From Immundisolibacter cernigliae (GTDB lineage Bacteria > Pseudomonadota > Gammaproteobacteria > Immundisolibacterales > Immundisolibacteraceae), in contig NZ_CP014671.1 of assembly GCF_001697225.1 (NCBI RefSeq), positions 434,001-498,000 on the forward strand: a stretch of 64,000 nucleotides of DNA, written 5' to 3'. The position numbers and the translations under genes are program-made. Under the pieces are notes generated by a model. It did not search any database. It saw nothing but the letters and a program-made list of their open reading frames with translations, and had not been told where the DNA came from. Shown here in pieces: positions 26,490 through 35,611 of this stretch (its first letter is position 1; each line of letters opens with the position of its first letter).

Positions 26490-27047
26490 ATGAACAACGC
26501 CCGTCGTGCGCGAATCGCCGGCCTTGCGCTGATCCTGCCGCTGACACTGGGAGCTTGTCGCGACGAGAAGGACAGCGCCGCCGAAACGCCGGCTGAAAGC
26601 ACCGCCGCAGCGCCGGCGCAAGCCGTCGAATCGGCGCCTGCACCCGTCACTCGGACGCCCGCCGCGCCGGCCGAACCGGCGCCTGCGGCTCAGGCGGCTG
26701 CCGCGCCGCAGATATGTGCCGACTGCGGCACGGTCACCGATGTGCGCAGCTACCAGGTCAAGGGGGACGCCAGCGGCGTCGGTGCTGCCGTCGGCGCGGT
26801 GGCCGGCGGGCTGCTCGGCAACCAGATCGGCGGCGGCAGCGGCAAGAAAATCGCGACCGTGGCCGGCGTGGTCGGTGGTGGCCTGGCCGGGCACGAGGTC
26901 GAGAAGCGCCGCAATACCGAAACCCGCTGGGAAGTCACGGTGCAACTGGACAACGGCACGACCACCACGGTTCCGTACGCGCAGGCGCCGGGCCTGACCG
27001 TGGGCCAGAAGGTCCGCATGGTCAACGGTCAGGCCGTTCCGATGTAA
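26490..27047 (+). CDS. Glycine-zipper lipoprotein (17-kDa antigen/SlyB-like)
   Basis: 185 residues. Lipoprotein signal with lipobox LGAC at residue 23, an Ala/Pro-rich linker (25-75), CADCGTVTDV, then the glycine zipper GVGAAVGAVAGGLLGNQIGG and VAGVVGGGLAGHEVEK. The C-terminal part WEVTVQLDNGTTTTVPY is typical of the family. An outer-membrane-anchored protein with structural or stress roles. Separate promoter likely in 26301-26489. Confidence 0.88.
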   Translation: MNNARRARIAGLALILPLTLGACRDEKDSAAETPAESTAAAPAQAVESAPAPVTRTPAAPAEPAPAAQAAAAPQICADCGTVTDVRSYQVKGDASGVGAAVGAVAGGLLGNQIGGGSGKKIATVAGVVGGGLAGHEVEKRRNTETRWEVTVQLDNGTTTTVPYAQAPGLTVGQKVRMVNGQAVPM

Positions 27048-27142
27048 TCACGCGCCGCCCGCTCGCGCCGCGATGCCTCGACCTGCGATGCGAGTCGGCG
27101 CGGCGCTGCCCGACCGTCACCGGACCCGCCGAGTCTCTGCCT

Positions 27143-30007
27143 GTGACTGACCAACCTGATCCTCGCGCCGTGACACCCGCCGAGCTACCGCCGTTGCTGC
27201 ATGAGTCAACGCAGCAGGTGCTTGCCGAGCTGCTGCAGCACCCGGCGCTGGCCGCAAGCAGCGCGCAATCGGAATGGCTGCAGGCGGCGCCGCGTGTGCT
27301 GGCGACCAGCGACTTCGTCGCCGACCTGTGTCTGGCGCAGCCACAGATCCTGGCCGGGCTGATCGACAGCGGCCGTCTGCAGGCGGCCGAAGACGCACCG
27401 ACCCTGAATGCCCGGATCCGAACCACCCTGGCTGACCTGAAGGATGAGGCAGACCTGCGCCAGGCGCTGCGAGGACTGCGCCAGCGCGAGATGCTGCGCA
27501 TCGCCTGGCGCGACCTGGCCGGCTGGGCTGATCTGGACGAGACGCTCACGGCACTGTCGACGCTGGCCGATGCCTGCATCGACGTTGCTCTGGCGTATCT
27601 GCACCGCTGGCAGGTGGAGCAGCTCGGCCAGCCGCGCGACGCGCAGGGCCAGCCGGTCGAACTGGTGGTGCTGGGCATGGGCAAGCTGGGCGGCAACGAG
27701 CTCAATTTCTCGTCCGACGTCGATCTGATGTTCGCCTTCGAGCGCGCCGGAGTCTGTGATGGACCGCGCGCCCTGGACAACGAAGAGTTCTTCCTGCGCC
27801 TGGCGCGCCGCCTGATCGGCGTGCTGGACGAGGCCGATGCCAACGGGCGCGTGTTTCGCGTGGACGTGCGTCTGCGCCCGTTCGGCACCAGCGGGCCGCT
27901 GGCGGTGTCCTTCGACGCCATGGAGGACTACTACCAGAACCACGGCCGCGACTGGGAACGCTACGCCCTGATCAAGGCGCGCCCGGTAGCCGGCGATGTG
28001 GCCGCGGGCGAACGGCTGCTGGCACTGCTGCGGCCGTTCGTGTTTCGCCGCTATCTGGACTTCGGTGCCATCGACGCGCTGCGCGCCATGAAGGCACTGA
28101 TCGTCGACCAGGTACGTCGTGAGCGACTGGACGATCACGTCAAGCTGGGTGCCGGCGGCATTCGCGAGGTCGAGTTCATCGGCCAGGTGCATCAGCTGAT
28201 CCGCGGCGGACGGGAGCCGGACCTGCGCTGCCGCGGCATCCGCCGGGTGCTGCGCCTGCTCGGCGAGCGCGGCCAGTTGCCGCAGTCGGCGGTCGATGAA
28301 TTGCTGGATGCCTATACCTTCCTGCGCCGCATCGAGAACCGCCTGCAGATGTGGCAGGACCGGCAGACCCATCAGGTGCCGACCGATCCGCTGGACCGCG
28401 CGCGCCTGGCGCTGGCCATGGGTTACCCCGATTGGGAAAGCTGTGGCGCCGCACTGGACGCCTGGCGGGACCGGGTACATCGCCATTTCCAGTCCTTGCT
28501 GGGCGATTCGCAGGATGCCCCACCCGCGCAGCCGCTGTGGCCGGATCGGCTGGACCAGCCCGGCGCCGAGGCGGAACTGGCAGCACTCGGCTACACCGAC
28601 CCGGCGCAGGCCCTCGCCCATCTGACCGCGCTGCGCGATGGGCGTGCCTGCCGCGTGGCCTCCCCCACCGCACGCCAGCGCCTGACCGCCCTGCTGCCGG
28701 GATTGCTGCGTGCCGCCGGCGGCACAACCCATCCGGAGCTGACGCTCGGGCGCCTGTGCACGCTGCTGGAGGCGGTGGCCACGCGCTCGGTGTACCTGGC
28801 CATGCTGGTCGAGCACCCGGCGGCGCAGGAACACCTGGCCCGCCTGATGGGCGCCAGCGCCTGGATCACCGACTGGATCACCACCCACCCGGTGGTACTC
28901 GACGAGCTGCTCGATGCGCGCACCCTTTACCAGCCGCAACATGCGCCGGACATAGAACTGGCCCTCGATCAGGTGCTGTCGGGCGTGGCCGCGGACGATC
29001 TTGAAACCGCCATGAACGCCCTGCGCGAGCATCGCCACGCCGCCGCGCTGCACGTGGCGGCCGCCGAGATTGGCGGCCTGCTGGACCCGGCCGAGCCCCC
29101 GCAGGCACTGACCGAACTGGCCGAAGTGCTACTGCGCCGCGCTTTGCTGCTGGCCCGCGCGCAGCTGGAACACCGCCACGGCCGCCCGCGTGACGCGACC
29201 GACCCCGGCCGCGAAGCACCGCTGCTGGTGATCGGCTACGGGCGCCTGGGCAGCGCTGAGCTCGGCTACGAATCCGACCTCGACCTGGTGTTCCTGCACG
29301 ACGGTGCCGGCGGCAACAGCGACGGTCCGGCGCCGCTCGCCAACGAGACCTGGTTTGCCCGTGTGGTGCAGCGCCTGACGCACATCCTGACCACGCGCAC
29401 CCCGGCCGGGCGGCTGTACGAGATCGACGTTCGCCTGCGCCCGTCCGGTAACGCCGGACCGCTGGTCACCACGCTGGGCGGCTTCGAGGCCTATCAGCTG
29501 TCGGAGGCCTGGACCTGGGAGCATCAGGCACTGGTGCGCGCCCGCCCGGTGGCCGGCGACACAGACCTTGGTGCCGCCTTCGAGGCCGTGCGCCAGCGCG
29601 TGCTGTGCCAGCCGCGCGATCCGGCCAAGCTGCTCGGGGAAATCGCCGACATGCGGGCGCGCATCCGCCAGGAAAAGCCGCTGCCAAAGGACGGCTTCGA
29701 CCTGAAGCTGAGCCCCGGCGGCCGGGTCGATGTCGAATTCATCGCCCAGTACCTGGTGCTGGCACACAGCCACGCGCATCCGCAACTGGCCGTGCCGCGC
29801 GGCAGCGCGCAAATCCTGGCTCTGGCCGAAAGCTTGCAGCTGCTCGAAGCGGGCGTCGGCCAGGCTTTGGCCGCGGCCTTTGTCGAACTGTGCGCAATCG
29901 AGCGCCAGCAGACACTCAGCGGCGCCGGCGGCGTCATCGAGACCGAGCGCGCGGCGCCGCTGACGCAAACCGTCCGCGACGCCTGGGAGCAGATGTTCGG
30001 CGCCTGA
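27143..30007 (+). CDS. glnE: Glutamine synthetase adenylyltransferase/deadenylyltransferase
   Basis: A bifunctional enzyme that adenylylates GlnA when nitrogen is rich and removes AMP when it is poor, under GlnB control. 954 residues from the GTG at 27143 (VTDQPDPRAV), close to the E. coli length of 946. Two nucleotidyltransferase domains are visible: GMGKLGGNELNFSSDVDLMF in the N-terminal deadenylylase and GYGRLGSAELGYESDLDLVF in the C-terminal adenylylase. The start is not certain; no ATG fits. Ends at a hairpin before the convergent hydratase gene. Confidence 0.95.
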   Translation: MTDQPDPRAVTPAELPPLLHESTQQVLAELLQHPALAASSAQSEWLQAAPRVLATSDFVADLCLAQPQILAGLIDSGRLQAAEDAPTLNARIRTTLADLKDEADLRQALRGLRQREMLRIAWRDLAGWADLDETLTALSTLADACIDVALAYLHRWQVEQLGQPRDAQGQPVELVVLGMGKLGGNELNFSSDVDLMFAFERAGVCDGPRALDNEEFFLRLARRLIGVLDEADANGRVFRVDVRLRPFGTSGPLAVSFDAMEDYYQNHGRDWERYALIKARPVAGDVAAGERLLALLRPFVFRRYLDFGAIDALRAMKALIVDQVRRERLDDHVKLGAGGIREVEFIGQVHQLIRGGREPDLRCRGIRRVLRLLGERGQLPQSAVDELLDAYTFLRRIENRLQMWQDRQTHQVPTDPLDRARLALAMGYPDWESCGAALDAWRDRVHRHFQSLLGDSQDAPPAQPLWPDRLDQPGAEAELAALGYTDPAQALAHLTALRDGRACRVASPTARQRLTALLPGLLRAAGGTTHPELTLGRLCTLLEAVATRSVYLAMLVEHPAAQEHLARLMGASAWITDWITTHPVVLDELLDARTLYQPQHAPDIELALDQVLSGVAADDLETAMNALREHRHAAALHVAAAEIGGLLDPAEPPQALTELAEVLLRRALLLARAQLEHRHGRPRDATDPGREAPLLVIGYGRLGSAELGYESDLDLVFLHDGAGGNSDGPAPLANETWFARVVQRLTHILTTRTPAGRLYEIDVRLRPSGNAGPLVTTLGGFEAYQLSEAWTWEHQALVRARPVAGDTDLGAAFEAVRQRVLCQPRDPAKLLGEIADMRARIRQEKPLPKDGFDLKLSPGGRVDVEFIAQYLVLAHSHAHPQLAVPRGSAQILALAESLQLLEAGVGQALAAAFVELCAIERQQTLSGAGGVIETERAAPLTQTVRDAWEQMFGA

Positions 30008-30010
30008 GCC

Positions 30011-30032
30011 CGCCCCCCCGTCTTAGGGGGCG
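30011..30032. terminator. Hairpin between convergent glnE and hydratase genes
   Basis: CGCCCCC (30011-30017) pairs with GGGGGCG (30026-30032) across an 8-base loop, 4 bases after the glnE stop. CTAGCGTTTCTT follows, a weak T tract. Confidence 0.5.
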
Positions 30033-30042
30033 CTAGCGTTTC

Positions 30043-30831
30043 TTAGGCGAAGGTGACCGACGCCGAGCCCATGCCGCCGATGGTGACGCGCATGTGATCG
30101 CCGGCCTTGGCGCTGACCATGGTGGCCAGGGAACCGGACAGGATGACCTCGCCGGCCTTGAGCGGAATGCCGCGCCGGCCGAGCGTGTTGGCCAGCCAGG
30201 CGACCGCGTTCAGCGGATGGCCCAGCGTCGCTGCACCGGCGCCCAGGCCGACGATCTCGCCATTCTTCTCCAGGATCATGCCGCAGGTTTTCAGGTCTAC
30301 CTTGCGCGGGTCGACCGCCCGGTCGCCGAGCAGGAACAGGCCGGCCGAGGCGTTGTCCGCCACCGTGTCCTGAATCTTGATCTTCCAGTCGCGGATGCGC
30401 GAGTCGCAGATCTCGAAGCACGGCATCACGCACTCGGTGGCGGCCAGCACGGCGGCATTGGTGATGCCCGGGCCGAGCAGGTCGCGCTTGAGGATGAACG
30501 CGATCTCGCCCTCCATGCGGGTCTGCATCAGCAGGCCTTCGATCGGCACTACGTCGCCGTCGTTGTAGGCCATGCCCGACATCAGGTGCCCGAAGTCCGG
30601 CTGGTCCACGCCCAGCATGGTCTGCACCGCCTTGCTGGTGGCGCCGATCTTCTTGCCGATGATGGTCTCGCCGTCGCGCTGCATGCGCCGCTGGATGATG
30701 CCCAGCTGAATCTGGTAGGCATCCTCGATGCTGATGTCGGCCTCGCGGGCGGTCAGCGGGTCCACCGATTGCGCGCCGCGCAGGGCCTGGTACAGCTCCT
30801 CGCTGTAGTGATCGATCCGGGTCTTGTCCAT
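30043..30831 (-). CDS. 2-oxopent-4-enoate (2-hydroxypenta-2,4-dienoate) hydratase
   Basis: 262 residues, closely similar by eye to DmpE/XylJ: MDKTRIDHYSEELYQALRGA, IGKKIGATSKAVQTMLGV, PDFGHL, EGEIAFILKRDLLGPGITNA, DWKIKIQDTVADNASAGLFL and LSGSLATMVSAKAGDHMRV. It adds water to 2-hydroxypenta-2,4-dienoate to give 4-hydroxy-2-oxovalerate in the lower meta pathway. It is the last gene of the cluster; the aldolase and acylating dehydrogenase that should follow are absent. Confidence 0.93.
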   Translation of the reverse strand: MDKTRIDHYSEELYQALRGAQSVDPLTAREADISIEDAYQIQLGIIQRRMQRDGETIIGKKIGATSKAVQTMLGVDQPDFGHLMSGMAYNDGDVVPIEGLLMQTRMEGEIAFILKRDLLGPGITNAAVLAATECVMPCFEICDSRIRDWKIKIQDTVADNASAGLFLLGDRAVDPRKVDLKTCGMILEKNGEIVGLGAGAATLGHPLNAVAWLANTLGRRGIPLKAGEVILSGSLATMVSAKAGDHMRVTIGGMGSASVTFA

Positions 30832-30842
30832 CGCGAGGGTCC

Positions 30843-32291
30843 TTACAGCTTGATGCAGATGTTCTTCAGTTCCGTGTAGAACTCCAGCGAGTGCACGCCG
30901 CCCTCGCGGCCGATGCCGGAGTACTTCATGCCGCCGAAGGCCGAGCGCAGGTCGCGCAGGAACCAGGTGTTGACCCACACGATGCCGGCCTCCAGCTGCG
31001 CCGCCACGCGGTGCGCGCGGGCCAAGTCCGTGCTCCACACGGTGGCGGACAGGCCGTAATTGGTGTCGTTGGCCAGTTCCAGCACCTCTTCTTCGGTGTC
31101 GAAGGGCGTCACCGTCACCACCGGGCCGAAGATTTCCTGGCGCTGCGCCTTGCAGTCGCGGCCCAGACCCACGATCACGGTCGGCTCCAGGAACGCGCCC
31201 TCGGCCAGATGCGCCGGCAGTCCGTCCGGACGCTTGCCGCCGGTCAGGAAGGTGGCGCCATCGGCCTTGGCCGAGTCCAGGAAAGTCTGCACGCGCGCCA
31301 GGTGCTCTTTGGAAATCAGCGCGCCCAGCGTGGTGGCCGGATCGGTCGGATCGCCCACCTTCACCGTGCTCTTGATGCGCGCCACCAGCTTGTCCAGGAA
31401 GGCCTGGTACAGCGGGCGCTGCACGTAGATGCGCGAACCGCACAGGCACACCTCGCCCTGATTGGCGAAGGACGAGCGCATGGTCGTCTCGATGCAGGCG
31501 TCGAGGTCCGCATCGGCAAAGACCAGGTTCGGGTTCTTGCCGCCCAGCTCGAAGGACAGCTTCTTCAGGCTGCCGGCCGCCGCGCGCATGATGATCTGCC
31601 CGGTGGTGGTCTCGCCGGTGAAGGTGATGCCGTCCACGTCCGGGTGCTCGGTCAGCGCCGAGCCGGCCGAATCGCCGCCAAAGCCGTTCACCACGTTCAG
31701 CACGCCCGGCGGCAGGATGTCCCTGGCCACGTCCGCCAGCAGGGCCGTGGTGGCCGGTGTTTCTTCCGAGGGCTTGATGATGACGGTGTTGCCGCAGGCC
31801 AGCGCCGGGGCGACCTTCCAGGTGGTCAGCAGCAGCGGGAAGTTCCACGGCGAGATGATGCCGACCACGCCCAGCGGCCGGCGCAGGGCGTAGTTCAGCG
31901 CCCCTTCCATCTCCCAGCACTCGGTGGCGACGTACTTGAAGTGCTCGGCGAACTGGATGAAGTTGGCGCTGCCGCGCGGGATGTTGACGTGGCTGGCGAG
32001 CGTGATCGGCATGCCGTTGTCGGCCACTTCGGCGGCCGCGAACTCGGCGGCGCGCGCCTGGATGCCGGCCGCCAGCTTCATCAACAGATCCATGCGCTCG
32101 GCCATGGGCATCTTGCCCCACGGGCCCTTGAGCGCCGCGCGGGCGGCGGCGACCGCCAGGTCGACCTCGGCCTTGCCGCCCTCGTGCACCTTGGCAATGA
32201 CCTGGCCGGTGGCCGGGTTGATGTCGTCGAAGGTGCGCCCGCTGGCCGAGCCGACGAACTCACCGTTGATGAAGTGTTTGATTTCTTTCAT
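30843..32291 (-). CDS. 2-Hydroxymuconic semialdehyde dehydrogenase
   Basis: 482 residues, an aldehyde dehydrogenase. Key residues are N150 (SPWNFP), E248 (SFELGGKNP) and the nucleophile C282 in FANQGEVCLCGSR, a form typical of DmpC/XylG. Oxidises the ring-fission product of catechol to 2-hydroxymuconate, the first step of the oxidative (4-oxalocrotonate) branch. It lies 11 bases before the hydratase and is separated from the upstream HbpS-like gene by an intrinsic terminator. Confidence 0.92.
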   Translation of the reverse strand: MKEIKHFINGEFVGSASGRTFDDINPATGQVIAKVHEGGKAEVDLAVAAARAALKGPWGKMPMAERMDLLMKLAAGIQARAAEFAAAEVADNGMPITLASHVNIPRGSANFIQFAEHFKYVATECWEMEGALNYALRRPLGVVGIISPWNFPLLLTTWKVAPALACGNTVIIKPSEETPATTALLADVARDILPPGVLNVVNGFGGDSAGSALTEHPDVDGITFTGETTTGQIIMRAAAGSLKKLSFELGGKNPNLVFADADLDACIETTMRSSFANQGEVCLCGSRIYVQRPLYQAFLDKLVARIKSTVKVGDPTDPATTLGALISKEHLARVQTFLDSAKADGATFLTGGKRPDGLPAHLAEGAFLEPTVIVGLGRDCKAQRQEIFGPVVTVTPFDTEEEVLELANDTNYGLSATVWSTDLARAHRVAAQLEAGIVWVNTWFLRDLRSAFGGMKYSGIGREGGVHSLEFYTELKNICIKL

Positions 32292-32348
32292 GTCGCTTGC
32301 TTCAGGTCGAGTGTTGGGGCGCCGCTGGCGCCCGAATCTTCTTGGACG

Positions 32349-32372
32349 AAAAAGGGCGCAGCCGCCCTTTTT
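32349..32372. terminator. Symmetric intrinsic terminator inside the meta-cleavage cluster
   Basis: AAAAAGGGCG, a 4-base loop, then CGCCCTTTTT. It is a good intrinsic terminator in both directions. It stands between the HbpS-like gene and the semialdehyde dehydrogenase, both on the minus strand, so it would separate or attenuate the last two genes. Confidence 0.85.
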
Positions 32373-32421
32373 CCTGGTTCACCGCTGCCAGGGGCTCGCG
32401 CTGCCCCAACGCTTTCTCAAA

Positions 32422-32865
32422 TCAGCCCGGATCGGCCGTCAGACCGGCCGCCGCAAGGCCGGCACGGGCGCAGATCTCGTCTTCTTCCTCGCTGCCGCCG
32501 GACACGCCGACGCCGGCGATGCAGTCCTGCCCCACGTACACCGGCACGCCGCCGCCGAACACCACCATGCGCGGCACCGCGGCGATGCCGGCCAGCAGAC
32601 CCGGCGAGTTCATGCCCTCAAGCACCGGCCACCACTGTTTGGTGGGCAGGCCGAAACCGGCCGAAGTGGTGGCCTTGTCCTCGGCAATCTTGGCCGAGTG
32701 AAATGGCGCACCCGGATCGCGGGCGAAGGCCAGCAGGTTGCCGCCGCGGTCCATCACCGCCACCGCCACGCGAATGCCCAGTTCCTGGCCCTTGAGCAGG
32801 GCGCCGCGGGCCACCGTCAGCGCTGCTTCCCAGTGCAGGGTGGTCTGTTGCACGGTCTTGGTCAT
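32422..32865 (-). CDS. GlcG/HbpS (DUF336) family heme-binding-like protein
   Basis: 147 residues: LTVARGALLKGQELGIRVAV, VMDRGGNLLAFARDPGA, AEDKATTSAGFGLPTK and AGIAAVPRMVVFGGGVPVYV are the family core. Members bind heme or degradation products or have unknown roles, and are often found in aromatic and glycolate catabolic operons. It sits directly between catechol 2,3-dioxygenase (9-base gap) and the semialdehyde dehydrogenase, the place where a XylT-type ferredoxin often lies; it is not a ferredoxin and has no Fe-S cysteines. Confidence 0.9.
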   Translation of the reverse strand: MTKTVQQTTLHWEAALTVARGALLKGQELGIRVAVAVMDRGGNLLAFARDPGAPFHSAKIAEDKATTSAGFGLPTKQWWPVLEGMNSPGLLAGIAAVPRMVVFGGGVPVYVGQDCIAGVGVSGGSEEEDEICARAGLAAAGLTADPG

Positions 32866-32874
32866 GACGCGACC

Positions 32875-33798
32875 TCAGGTATTGGCGGTGACGAAGCTTT
32901 CGACCATCTTGTGGCCATAGTAGAAGATGCCCTTGGGCGTCTCCTCGTGCGTCCAGGTGATGACCGGGTGGTCCGGGTAGCGGATGTAGCCGCCGTGGAA
33001 GGTCTCGTTGCGGTTGCCCGACGGGTCGAAGAAATAGATGGTCAGACCGCGCGTGAGGCCGTGGCGGCCGGGACCGTACTCCACCGGGATGTAGTTCTTG
33101 GACATGATGTCCGCGGCGTGGCGGATCTCGTCCCAGGATTCCAGGTGAAAGCTCACGTGGTGCAGGCGGCCCTTGGATTCTTCGTGGATGAAGGCTACGT
33201 CGTGGGCCTTGGTGGAGCAGGCCAGGAAGGCGCCGACCATGCTGCCGTCGGGCCCCACGATGCGCTCGCTAAGGTCGAAGTCGAGCGCTTCCTGGAACAG
33301 CTTGGCGGTTTCCGGAATGCTGTCGCCGTTGAGCAGTACATGGTCGAAGCGGCTCGGATGCATGCCCTTCAGGCCATCCGGCCACACATCCGGATTCACA
33401 TCCGGCAGGCCGTTGCCGAAATGCTGCTTTTGGGCATACAGCTCGATCAGATGCCCGGACGGCGTCTCGAAGCGCACCCGCTCGCCGGTGCCCTTCAGCT
33501 CGCCGGCCGGGATGCGCTCGATGGCCACGCCGTAGTCGGTCAGGCGCTTGGCGTAGTGTTCCAGGGTCTTGGCGTCCAGCACCTTGAAGCCGTAAAAATC
33601 CATGCCCGGACGGTCGGCCTCGCGCAGCACGATACTGAACAGGTCCTGCTCGTCCCAGGCTTTCAGGTACACGCGGCCTTCGGCGTCGCGCGCGGTCTCG
33701 ATCAAACCCACCATTTCCTTGTAATGGTGCAGCGCCGGGCCGAGTTCCATCACGCGCAACTGCACGTGGCCGGGGCGAAGAATGCCGGTCATGGCCAT
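32875..33798 (-). CDS. Catechol 2,3-dioxygenase (extradiol, XylE/DmpB-like)
   Basis: Cleaves catechol next to its hydroxyls to 2-hydroxymuconic semialdehyde. The ATG at 33798, after AGAGGA, gives 307 residues, the length of XylE. The iron ligands H153 (FDHVLLNG), H214 (RLHHVSFHL) and E265 (GNRNETFHG) fall at the same numbers as in the P. putida enzyme. Two vicinal-oxygen-chelate domains are clear. First gene of the minus-strand meta-cleavage cluster; 179 bases separate it from the upstream unknown gene. Confidence 0.96.
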   Translation of the reverse strand: MAMTGILRPGHVQLRVMELGPALHHYKEMVGLIETARDAEGRVYLKAWDEQDLFSIVLREADRPGMDFYGFKVLDAKTLEHYAKRLTDYGVAIERIPAGELKGTGERVRFETPSGHLIELYAQKQHFGNGLPDVNPDVWPDGLKGMHPSRFDHVLLNGDSIPETAKLFQEALDFDLSERIVGPDGSMVGAFLACSTKAHDVAFIHEESKGRLHHVSFHLESWDEIRHAADIMSKNYIPVEYGPGRHGLTRGLTIYFFDPSGNRNETFHGGYIRYPDHPVITWTHEETPKGIFYYGHKMVESFVTANT

Positions 33799-33977
33799 GG
33801 GGGAGTCCTCTTTGAGAAAGGTTGCAAGGCAGGGGTTCACACGCCGGCAATCCGGCCAGCGGACCGAGCGCCTCCGCATAGGACGGCGCCCGGCATATCG
33901 GCGGCAACTTTAAAGCTTTGTGATCGGCTTTGACAGCGCGGCCGCCCCACCCGCCGCTGCGGGCAGGGCAGGGCGGC

Positions 33978-34370
33978 TCAGCGCAGTTGGATGCGCCCGC
34001 CCGGTCGTCCACCCGCGCCGCCCAACCCGCCCATGCCGGCTTCCGGCACCACGATCGACGAGGCCTGCTCGCGGCGCATTTCCTGCAACTCGCGGGCGGT
34101 TTCTTCGAGCGCCTTTTGTGCCTCGGCCGGAAACTGGTCGAGCGCCTCGCGCAGCGTGGCGGCGGGAATCTCGAAATTCAGCGGCAGCGCGCCCATCGGC
34201 GTCAGGATCTGTGTCTGGCCGACGAACAGCACCGGCCGGCTGGCATCGGGCTGACCGTCGGCAGTCACCGGCTGCAAGCGGCGGATGCTGCCGACGCGGC
34301 GGTCGGTGAAGGTCTCTTCGATGTAAAGATCGTTCGTTTCCAGCTTGAATTCGGGCATCTGGCTCGACAT
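33978..34370 (-). CDS. Conserved-looking protein of unknown function near the meta cluster
   Basis: 130 residues, no signal or membrane segment. Contains FTDRRVGSIRRLQPVTADGQ, VLFVGQTQILTPMGALPLNF, EIPAATLREALDQFPAEAQ, a charged helix EETARELQEMRREQASSIVV and a Gly/Arg-rich tail GGLGGAGGRPGGRIQLR. The order and balanced composition look like a true cytoplasmic protein. I have a faint memory of similar unnamed proteins in other proteobacteria but cannot name a family. Possibly cotranscribed with catechol 2,3-dioxygenase. Confidence 0.75.
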   Translation of the reverse strand: MSSQMPEFKLETNDLYIEETFTDRRVGSIRRLQPVTADGQPDASRPVLFVGQTQILTPMGALPLNFEIPAATLREALDQFPAEAQKALEETARELQEMRREQASSIVVPEAGMGGLGGAGGRPGGRIQLR

Positions 34371-34580
34371 GGCGGGCACCTGACGGGTTGCAGGCCCGCG
34401 TCGGTCGCCGGCCATTCCGCGGCATTTTAGCGTTGCCGGCGCGCCGATTACGATTCGTCGGCAGCAGGCGCAGGCACAATGCGCACGACCCTGCGCACCT
34501 GCCGCAACGCCGGCGCGCGGCCGGTATCCGAAAAAAGCAGCTGCCACGCGGCATTGGCAATCATTCGAGGAGAAACAAAG

Positions 34581-35597
34581 ATGCGCTTCATCATCTGCGG
34601 CGCCGGCGGTCTGGGTTCGGTCATCGGCGGCATGTTGGCGCGCGCCGGCGAGGACGTGACGCTGGTCGGCCGGGCCCGCCACATGGACGCCATCAAGGCC
34701 AACGGCCTGCGCATCAGCGGCATTTACGGCGATTTCGTGGTGCGCGAGAACCTCAGCTGCGTCACCCACCCGCGCGATGCGGTCGGCGAGTTCGACCTGA
34801 TGATCCTGCTCACCAAAGCCAAGGACACCGAAACTGCCCTGTCCGAGGCGCAGGCCATCCGGGATCGGGTGCGCATGGTGTGCTCGTTCCAGAACGGCGT
34901 CGGCAAGGAAGAGCGCCTGCGCGAGTGGGCCGGGCACGACAAGGTGATCGGTGCCTCCACCATCGAGGGCGGCGTGCTGCTGGAGCCCGGCCACACGATG
35001 GCCGGCTTGACCACACCGACCACGGCCTACTTTGGCGAACTCGACGGCGGCATCACGCCGCGCATCGAGCAGGTCGTGGCAGCCTTCCAGAAAGCCGGCT
35101 TCGGCACCCGGGCGGTGGCCGACATCCGTCAGGTGCTGTGGGAAAAGCTGATGCAGATCGGCACCGCTTCCGGCTGGTCGGTGAGCACGCTGGGCCTGCC
35201 GCTGACCTTTCCGGATGGCCTTGAAGTACGCGAAGGCGCCGTCAACTACATCGCGCTGGCGCGGGATTTCCTGAAGGTCTACAAGGCCATGGGCTACGAA
35301 CCGCAGAACTTCTACGCGCCAATGGGCCAGTTCCGGGAATTCGACAGCCTGCCGCTGGACCAGGCGGTGGACCTGATGATGACCGTCGGCGCGCGCTTTC
35401 GGGAGCGCGCCAAGGCCAGCGGCGAGACCGAGGGCCGCACCTCCATGCACCAGGACCTGCACCGGCGGCGCAGGATGGAAGTGGACGTGATTCTGAAACC
35501 CTACCTCGACCAGGCCGCCGAACTGGGCATCGACGTGCCGGTGCTCGAGTACGTCTACGGCGTGGCCAAGGTGCAGGACTCCGTCCTGGCCGACTGA
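34581..35597 (+). CDS. 2-Dehydropantoate 2-reductase-like oxidoreductase (ApbA/PanE family)
   Basis: 338 residues, ATG 34581 after GAGGAG. The Rossmann motif GAGGLG (7-12) opens MRFIICGAGGLGSVIGGMLA; QNGVGKEERL and KLMQIGTASGWSV are the family's middle motifs; the C-terminal helical domain carries SGETEGRTSMHQDLHRRRRM with the usual SMxxD pattern. Ketopantoate reduction is one possible role, but family members in catabolic clusters often act on other 2-keto acids. Divergent from the unknown gene at 34370. Confidence 0.88.
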   Translation: MRFIICGAGGLGSVIGGMLARAGEDVTLVGRARHMDAIKANGLRISGIYGDFVVRENLSCVTHPRDAVGEFDLMILLTKAKDTETALSEAQAIRDRVRMVCSFQNGVGKEERLREWAGHDKVIGASTIEGGVLLEPGHTMAGLTTPTTAYFGELDGGITPRIEQVVAAFQKAGFGTRAVADIRQVLWEKLMQIGTASGWSVSTLGLPLTFPDGLEVREGAVNYIALARDFLKVYKAMGYEPQNFYAPMGQFREFDSLPLDQAVDLMMTVGARFRERAKASGETEGRTSMHQDLHRRRRMEVDVILKPYLDQAAELGIDVPVLEYVYGVAKVQDSVLAD

Positions 35598-35611
35598 GAC
35601 GGCGGCTGCGG

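Noticed and set aside
26714-27142. Long N-terminal extension of GlnE
   Set aside because: It is the glycine-zipper lipoprotein gene in another frame, Arg/Gly-rich and without family similarity; the GTG at 27143 fits the family length.
30043-32121. A 692-residue open frame joining dehydrogenase sequence to the hydratase
   Set aside because: The N-terminal two thirds is the dehydrogenase gene read in another frame; the hydratase starts at its own ATG at 30831.
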